Positions 58,683 to 64,000 of a stretch of DNA of 64,000 nt are shown piece by piece. Source of the stretch: Scleroderma bovista (taxonomy: Eukaryota > Basidiomycota > Agaricomycetes > Boletales > Sclerodermataceae); assembly GCA_037178675.1 (NCBI GenBank), contig JAYMGJ010000375.1, positions 1-64,000 on the forward strand, given 5' to 3'. Numbering within the stretch: the first letter of the stretch is position 1; the number at the start of each line of letters is the position of its first letter. The notes below the pieces were generated by a model. The model ran no database searches. It saw nothing but the letters and a program-made list of their open reading frames with translations, and was not told the origin of the DNA. The position numbers and the translations under genes are program-made.

Positions 58683-60560
58683 TCATGCGGTTGTATCCAT
58701 TTGGGTATCCACCCCATCACCTACCGATCCTTCGACAATACCCGCGGGACCCGGTGCTGACACATCCAGTGATGTGACCACAATGGTGGGAGGGGGGACA
58801 GCGGGAGTATCCACGACCATTGTGGCATCTGAGGCATTTGTCGGAAGAGGGCAGGGGGGTGGCGCATAGTCTTCATCAACACCAGAGTCCACCGACCGCG
58901 GCGAGTGTGCATCCCCGGTGGGCGACCACAGAGTCACCAGCAGGTCAGTTGGCACATCGATTGGATGGGGATCTGCGACTGAGGAATCCTGGCCCTCCAG
59001 CAATGCAGGTGCTGTAGATGGAGACTGACCTGGCACCTGGTCGTCGGGCATATCAGCGGTGGTGTGGAAGGTGAGGCCAGCAGATGCAGGGACCGAGGAA
59101 GGTGAAATGGGACCTGGATTGGATGCAGGACCATCCACAGGTGTGGATGTTTGCACAGCAGCGGTGGGCAATGGCGTTGGAGGGGCAGTGAGCGTACTTG
59201 ATTGCAAATCTTCCACCAGCTGACGAAGGGTGTCCATTTCCAGCTCCTGGGCGTTGAGTCTTCGATTAACATCGCCCAAATCCTCTTTCAACTGCGAGCA
59301 TTCGCTGCAGGCACTCATTGTCGCAGTGGTCGCATGCTCGCTCCATTCTGCACTTGTGCCGCGGTTGCGGGATTTTGACAGCCATTTCAGTCGGACTATA
59401 ACCACTCCATCAAATTCTGTTTAGACTTTCAGAAGAACACAAAAAGGAAATATAATCACTCACTTTCACGCCTGCCCCTTGATGGCCCAGGTGTAGGAGG
59501 GCGGGGTGCAGACCGGGGATGTGGGGTATCATCCGCGGGAATGGGACTCTGAGCTTTGTGCTTGCGAGTCGAATGGGAAGGGTTGACGCGAGTAGGTGCC
59601 AGTGGGACTGTCTTCGATGGAGGAGACACCCTGCGACTGGCTTGCCTGGTTGGTGCACGCGACCGCGACCGAGACCTTCCACGTTTGGATGCCAGGCTGC
59701 ACCCATGCTTCGATTTGTTGCATTGGAAGCATGCGCGATCTTCTTTCCTCGCACAGGGCAGCTGGCGACGGGCACAGTAGTCGCACCGGTCCACAGCTGG
59801 AAGGATCGGAAAGTCGGGTGGGGGGTGTTGAAGGTCGAATGTCTTATTGGAACCACGACCAGTGGGGTTCTCTTCCTCGTCGCTGTCAACCATCGGAGCA
59901 GACTTGACGCGTTTGCGAGGGCGACGGGACTGGCTACGTCCCCGTGTCTGCCCATGCCCACGACCGCGGCGACTCCCTCTGACTTCCTCACCACCTGCTG
60001 CCTGTGACGAGCTAACCTCATCATTACTCACCTCATATTCCCTTCCCTTCCCCTTATCCACAGCCTCTGTCACTTCCTCCTCTCCGTCCATCTGGGTGTC
60101 TTCCATTGCTGCTGGAACCGCTCCACCGTCCTGACATGGTGGACCGCGGTGTGACCATGGATGGTCAGCGACGGTCTCCAATGGGCACTGTAGAAGTTCA
60201 GGCCACCTCGGCCACTCCGTAATACCATCGTTTGGGTCTTCCAGGTACCGGTCAAGGGCCATGAGCATGGGAGGAATGCTCAAACTGCGGGGTATGTCTC
60301 CCGCAACTGCTCTAACACGGTTCTGCCAGGTATCAGCTAAATGAAACTAGCATAAAATGATAACTTACCAACTGAGTCCAGACATCCCGCTGAACCTGCA
60401 TCCACAGCGTCATATCCTTCATTTTCTTAATGGTTGTGACTGTTGAGATGATGACGGACGTGGCATCCGCGATAATTTCGGCAGGCATCATGGGAGTGTC
60501 AAAAAGACCGGACAGGTCAGATGTGGGTGCGAGTAGGGCAGTCGAAGGCTGGGCAGACAT
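58683..60560 (-). CDS. Unrecognised Cys-cluster, RS-rich, coiled-coil protein of a putative mobile element
   Basis: Three exons (60560-60369, 60322-59464, 59395-58683) with introns of 46 and 68 bp; 587 residues from ATG 60560. Regions: N-terminus MSAQPSTALLAPTSDLSGLF; a conserved-looking block PPMLMALDRYLEDPNDGITE with WPRWPELLQCPLE; basic RGRGHGQTRGRSQSRRPRKR; a Cys cluster CDYCARRQLPC...CFQCNKSKHGC that could bind zinc; an Arg/Ser run (RGRSRSRSRAPTRQ); CSECSQLKEDLGDVNRRLNA starting a coiled coil; a long Pro/Ser/Thr-rich tail. I believe similar Cys-cluster proteins are multi-copy near DNA transposons in Agaricomycetes, but give no family name. It carries six CCGCGG sites. Confidence 0.7.
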
Positions 60561-61380
60561 AGCAGAATGAGACAAAGGGTGATTGGAGGTGGATAGCAAG
60601 GACGCGGTGTGGAATCCTCACGGCAAGGTTGAATATTTATTATGGTTACGTCATCCAGGGTCCACTATGGCCGCGGTGTCAGATTGACAGATGTACGTCA
60701 CACCGCATGGAAATGATGGCCGATGACCTAGAATGTCGGAGAAGCCTGCCACATGTCTGGAAATAAATGTATGTAAGAATTGTATGTTACTCCTCCAAAA
60801 TATTGTATTGAATAATGCTGGTAGAGAACATGTGACAATCATGAATTTATGAAGATCATTACATTGCATCTGCTTCCATTGACTACGGGAAAATAATACA
60901 TACTTCAGACTGTTCAAACTACATGAAAAAATGGCAAATTGTACAGACAGTAATACCACAATCTCACCCAAAATATGAAGTTAGACAAATCAAACCAGAG
61001 TCCACTCCATGGGTAAAGCTGCGGCTGACAGGTAATTAGTAAAATTTGACTGCCATGGCCACCACATGATGGACAAGTCAAATAGTCAAATACCTACCAT
61101 TATATGTAATATGTACCACTATCTGCCTGGAGGATAACATTTGGGATATTGCCTGTGATATTATACACAATTACCGTGGATGATGCCCTATTACAACCTA
61201 AATATGGAATAATGGGCGCATTGTAGATACATTCCAGGCTGCATTCCACCGATGACATCACGCGGCTCATTGTGCCCGCGGGAAATGTCTTATATAAGCT
61301 AGTCCATACAATATATATTTATTCTGGACCTGTCCATCCCACCCTTGCACTCCGTCGTACCTCGTTCCTCTATTTACATC
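60561..61380. other. Divergent intergenic region
   Basis: About 0.8 kb between two head-to-head genes, with CCGCGG at 60671 and 61276. Likely a shared promoter; TATATAAGC-like TTATATAAGC near 61290 lies about 90 bp before the plus-strand ATG. Confidence 0.45.
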
Positions 61381-62923
61381 ATGAGTGGGCAAAGGAATGT
61401 GAGATTCATAGATGATGGCGCAGCCAACTCAGGTATGTCTATGAATCCAAGTCTCCTCAAAGTAACTCCCAAACTTATTTTCATTAGCTTTATTCGGTAG
61501 CCCAGGATGGATACCTCCCATTAGAAATGCTACACGCACCTCGTGTTTGTATATCTCTCTCGATATTAGGCACTGCTAATCTAATCATCGCAGCGAGCAA
61601 TAGTAGCACTGGATGGTCTCCACCGCGGATTCCAGCAACTGTGGATTCCACAATGATGGTGGACACCAAAGTTTCAAATAGTCCTTCCGCAAGGTCTCAA
61701 AGGGATTCAGGTATGTATTTATTGTTTTATATTTCTTATAATTCATTTCATGTTTGCAGCTAGTGAGAGGAGCACAGGCGGGTCTCCAACACAGTATCTG
61801 CCGTCCATGACCGCGGCTATGACAATTTCTCGGAGTGGGTCGTGTATGTATTCTATTTGTTGCCTTTATTGCACCTTATAAAATCTTTTCAGCAAGTTCC
61901 AGTAGCAGCAGGGGTTGGTCTCCACCACACGTCCGGCCGCGTATGATCCCCGGTGCTGCAATGTCGGTGCACAGCACCAGTCCAAATATTCTCCTGGCCT
62001 TGGAAGTTGCGCTTCGTAAGGATGAACAAGAGCAACTGTTGCGACAAGATCAATCCTCCACTACCGATTGGGATCCTCCCGCACTCCCACCAACAGGGAG
62101 ACATCCCCGCGATGCTGGGCCCCACAACAAATTACAAGAGGTACCGACACCTTCATCCATACAAAAAAGTCCATCAGAAGTCTCCATGGATACCGACACA
62201 TCCACCAACAGTGGTGGATGGACTCCCCCTCCCCAAAGACCCCAAGAAATATTCCGCGGGTTATCCACACCACTCTCACCGCTAACTCAATCATCCATGT
62301 CGATGTCGCCACACCCTGCATCAACTATTGATAGCGATACTGACAGGGAACAAATTTCCCGCAAGGACCAGTGGCCAAGGGTTATTGGTACCAGTCCCAC
62401 CACCCACAATAGAGTGCTGGAGAAAGGAAAGGCGCCGGAAACCGAGCTGAATGAGGTGACCTGTCCAAAGGTTGCGGAGGGTAAGTTTGCCTTCAAATTT
62501 GATACTGTTAGCTCACAGGTCCATAGATAAATGGTGGCAGTTAGTCTACAGTATGGCCAACATGGACATCTATGGCGGTAGGTTCAATGGGCCGCGGCAT
62601 GAATGTGAGTTCTCATTGGATAATATTGTATTGATACTTACAAAGAAATAGTAACAACAGCCCGTGAAATAGCTGCAAGATTTCACCCAAAGGATAGAAG
62701 GGTCACCAAACTGGACGACCTCTATGACAAACCGATGGTCGTGATGTACAAACAATATGCGGATAGGTTGGTAGAAGAGACATGAGAATGGAGAAGGCTT
62801 GTCAATGGCCGGGCACAGTATGCAGAGATGAGGGAGAGACTGGTGCACATGGACAAAGGTGAGGGATCCGACTCAGACAATGGCATGTATGATATGGAGG
62901 ACTTGGATCCTACCATGTTGTAA
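61381..62923 (+). CDS. Modular protein with repeated G-W-x-P-P motif, all introns phase 1, in-frame TGA near the end
   Basis: Seven exons: 61381-61432, 61488-61544, 61594-61710, 61760-61843, 61893-62480, 62545-62604 and 62652 onward. Each intron is phase 1, and internal exons measure 57, 117, 84, 588 and 60 nt, all multiples of three. Motif copies: GSPGWIPPIRN, SSTGWSPPRIP, RSTGGSPTQYLP (degenerate), SSRGWSPPHVRP, TDWDPPALPP, NSGGWTPPPQRP. The C-terminal part (MANMDIYGGRFNGPRHE, TAREIAARFHPKDRR, KQYADRLVEET) reaches TGA at 62783-62785. The frame then stays open (EWRRLVNGRAQYAEMRERLV, acidic tail DMEDLDPTML) to TAA at 62921, suggesting a recent nonsense change or readthrough. No family recognised; mostly disordered. 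Confidence 0.65.
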
Positions 62924-62996
62924 TTACATTCCTGTGTATATAGTGAACCGGAAAACAATACTTTCTCACTAATATATTTACATGCATGTATGGTAA

Positions 62997-64000
62997 CTAC
63001 TTTCGGGATCTCTTTGGAATGCGGTCGTCCAGGTAGTCCTCAAGCTGCGGTGGAAGCCTCTTATGCCGGGTGGACTGCCGCTGTGCAGGCGCAGCCATGG
63101 CGGTAGGTGGCTCAGGAACCATTGGCACGATGCTGTCTGAATTTGCAGGCTCTGTGGCAAATTGTCTGGGAGGTGCCTTGTCACCGGTGGCAGGGCCCAC
63201 GGTTTCAAACTGCACCCGGCGAGTACTTGTTCTGGCGTCTGGGAATTCTTGTTGTAAATATATATTATATATATAAGATACACAATGACAAACTTACTTG
63301 TCATCTTGGCACCTCGCTTATCCTGTGGCTGGTCAATTGATGTTTTGGAAGGACCAGTGATTGCCTGCTGAGCTGCGGGAATACTTTTACCTAACGTAGA
63401 TTTTTTTTCTGAACATATGTTAGAAGTATGATAAGATGTGTGTATATATTAGAATACTGGTACCTTTAATTTCGGTTGCCGTCTTAGCCGCGGTGACTGA
63501 TGCAGCTCCATTTTTTGTCCTATGGGCAGCAGTGCTTTTCCCTGGGAGCACACCATGTTTCTCTGAAGTTATGTAATATATGAAACACATTGAAGGTTTA
63601 ACAGCACACAATACTCTTACCTTTTGTCTTGGCCCCTGGTCTAGTTGCTCCGACCTCTGCTGCAGGAAGGGAAGGCACCGACGTTTCCTGCTGCATTGTA
63701 GCACTAGTCTCACCAATTGCTGCAGGTTGTTTCTCTTCAATGATATATAAAAGATTTAACTATTAATAAATGTGTGACCGCATAACATTAGACAAACCTT
63801 TGGTCTTCACCCGCGGCTTTGGTTTGTCACTGACCACAGGATGATTTACCATCATATCTGTGGGTGCATGACCCATATCATCCGGTATTTTTTGTCAATT
63901 TTCACCGTCATATAATGTATTTCTCACCTTTTTGTTTCACAGGTTCAGCATCCTTATGTTGATCGGATCCAGCAGGAATAAAATATGCCTTGTTGGGTGG
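62997..64000 (-). CDS. Modular Lys/Ala/Pro-rich protein built of phase-1 exons (partial, runs off the right edge)
   Basis: Exons on the minus strand: 64000-63928 (partial), 63857-63798, 63734-63621, 63562-63464, 63408-63298 and 63247-62997. All introns are phase 1; complete internal exons are 60, 114, 99 and 111 nt. Several exons begin with Glu-Lys (EKQPAAIGET, EKHGVLPGKS, EKKSTLGKS) and end Lys-rich before the splice (KPKPRVKTK, ATRPGAKTK, ATEIK), which looks like exon duplication. The last exon ends RLPPQLEDYLDDRIPKRSRK and TAG at 62997. It is tail-to-tail with the previous gene, 73 bp apart. Two exons carry CCGCGG. No domain recognised; low-complexity, possibly DNA-binding by charge. Confidence 0.65.

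Larger units (their letters stand above)
57044..63816. repeat. Dispersed CCGCGG palindromes, 20 exact sites
   Basis: Starts: 57044, 57363, 57491, 57577, 58162, 58454, 58742, 58896, 59359, 59533, 59964, 60144, 60671, 61276, 61623, 61811, 62254, 62592, 63488, 63811. Flanking bases are not conserved. They occur in spacers and exons, in different reading frames. I noticed only two in 1-57000 (near 16369 and 30228). Confidence 0.9.

Noticed and set aside
59519..60134. Plus-strand frames opposite the Cys-cluster gene
   Set aside because: The minus-strand reading splices cleanly into 587 residues with coherent composition, so these are shadows.

Overview
The window looks like nuclear DNA from a filamentous basidiomycete (Agaricomycetes-like). 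Almost every gene is cut by many short GT-AG introns of about 45-100 bp. The gene set is also fungal: a Ste6-type ABC pheromone exporter, a CAP10-type GT90 glycosyltransferase, an inositol-type sugar transporter, an AMSH deubiquitinase, complex I 75/78-kDa subunit, histone H4, F-box relics and a urease relic. No species is claimed.

Layout. (1) 1-36 kb is ordinary gene-rich chromosome. On the minus strand are a partial inositol/sugar transporter (1-1058), a formate/nitrite transporter (1678-3105) and a GT90 protein (4866-7088). On the plus strand is AMSH (8524-11235). A poorly resolved stretch with coding-like scraps fills 11.2-18.3 kb. Then come a 2OG-oxygenase-fold protein lacking the usual metal ligands (18313-19896, +), NDUFS1 (20462-23213, +), a doubtful Tyr/Pro-rich gene (24381-25068, +), histone H4 (25900-26426, -), a frameshifted F-box pseudogene (26610-28001, +), ste6 (28576-33183, -) and a clearly broken urease (33909-35998, +).

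(2) 36-38 kb is gene-free. A complete Copia-superfamily LTR retrotransposon follows (38079-47026, 8948 bp). It has two roughly 585-bp LTRs, a CCTCC target duplication, a primer site complementary to the anticodon arm of initiator tRNA-Met, a polypurine tract, and gag and pol in one frame interrupted by a single TGA. Before gag it carries about 2.4 kb of extra ORFs, one with membrane segments.

(3) 48.2-56.4 kb is a giant imperfect palindrome built like a foldback transposon. It has 82-bp outer inverted repeats, tandem-repeat families in both arms, near-identical inner arms around a loop of about 95 bp, and a 1085-bp higher-order repeat expanded only in the right arm.

(4) 56.6 kb to the window end is a different compartment, AT-rich outside genes, with 20 exact CCGCGG palindromes in 6.8 kb (I noticed only two in the preceding 57 kb). 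It carries three unrecognised genes. One encodes a Cys-rich/RS-rich/coiled-coil protein (-). Two neighbours are assembled from small exons whose introns are all phase 1, one of them with a repeated G-W-x-P-P motif. I infer that this is the left part of a large mobile or selfish element, and it is the best candidate here for an undescribed system.
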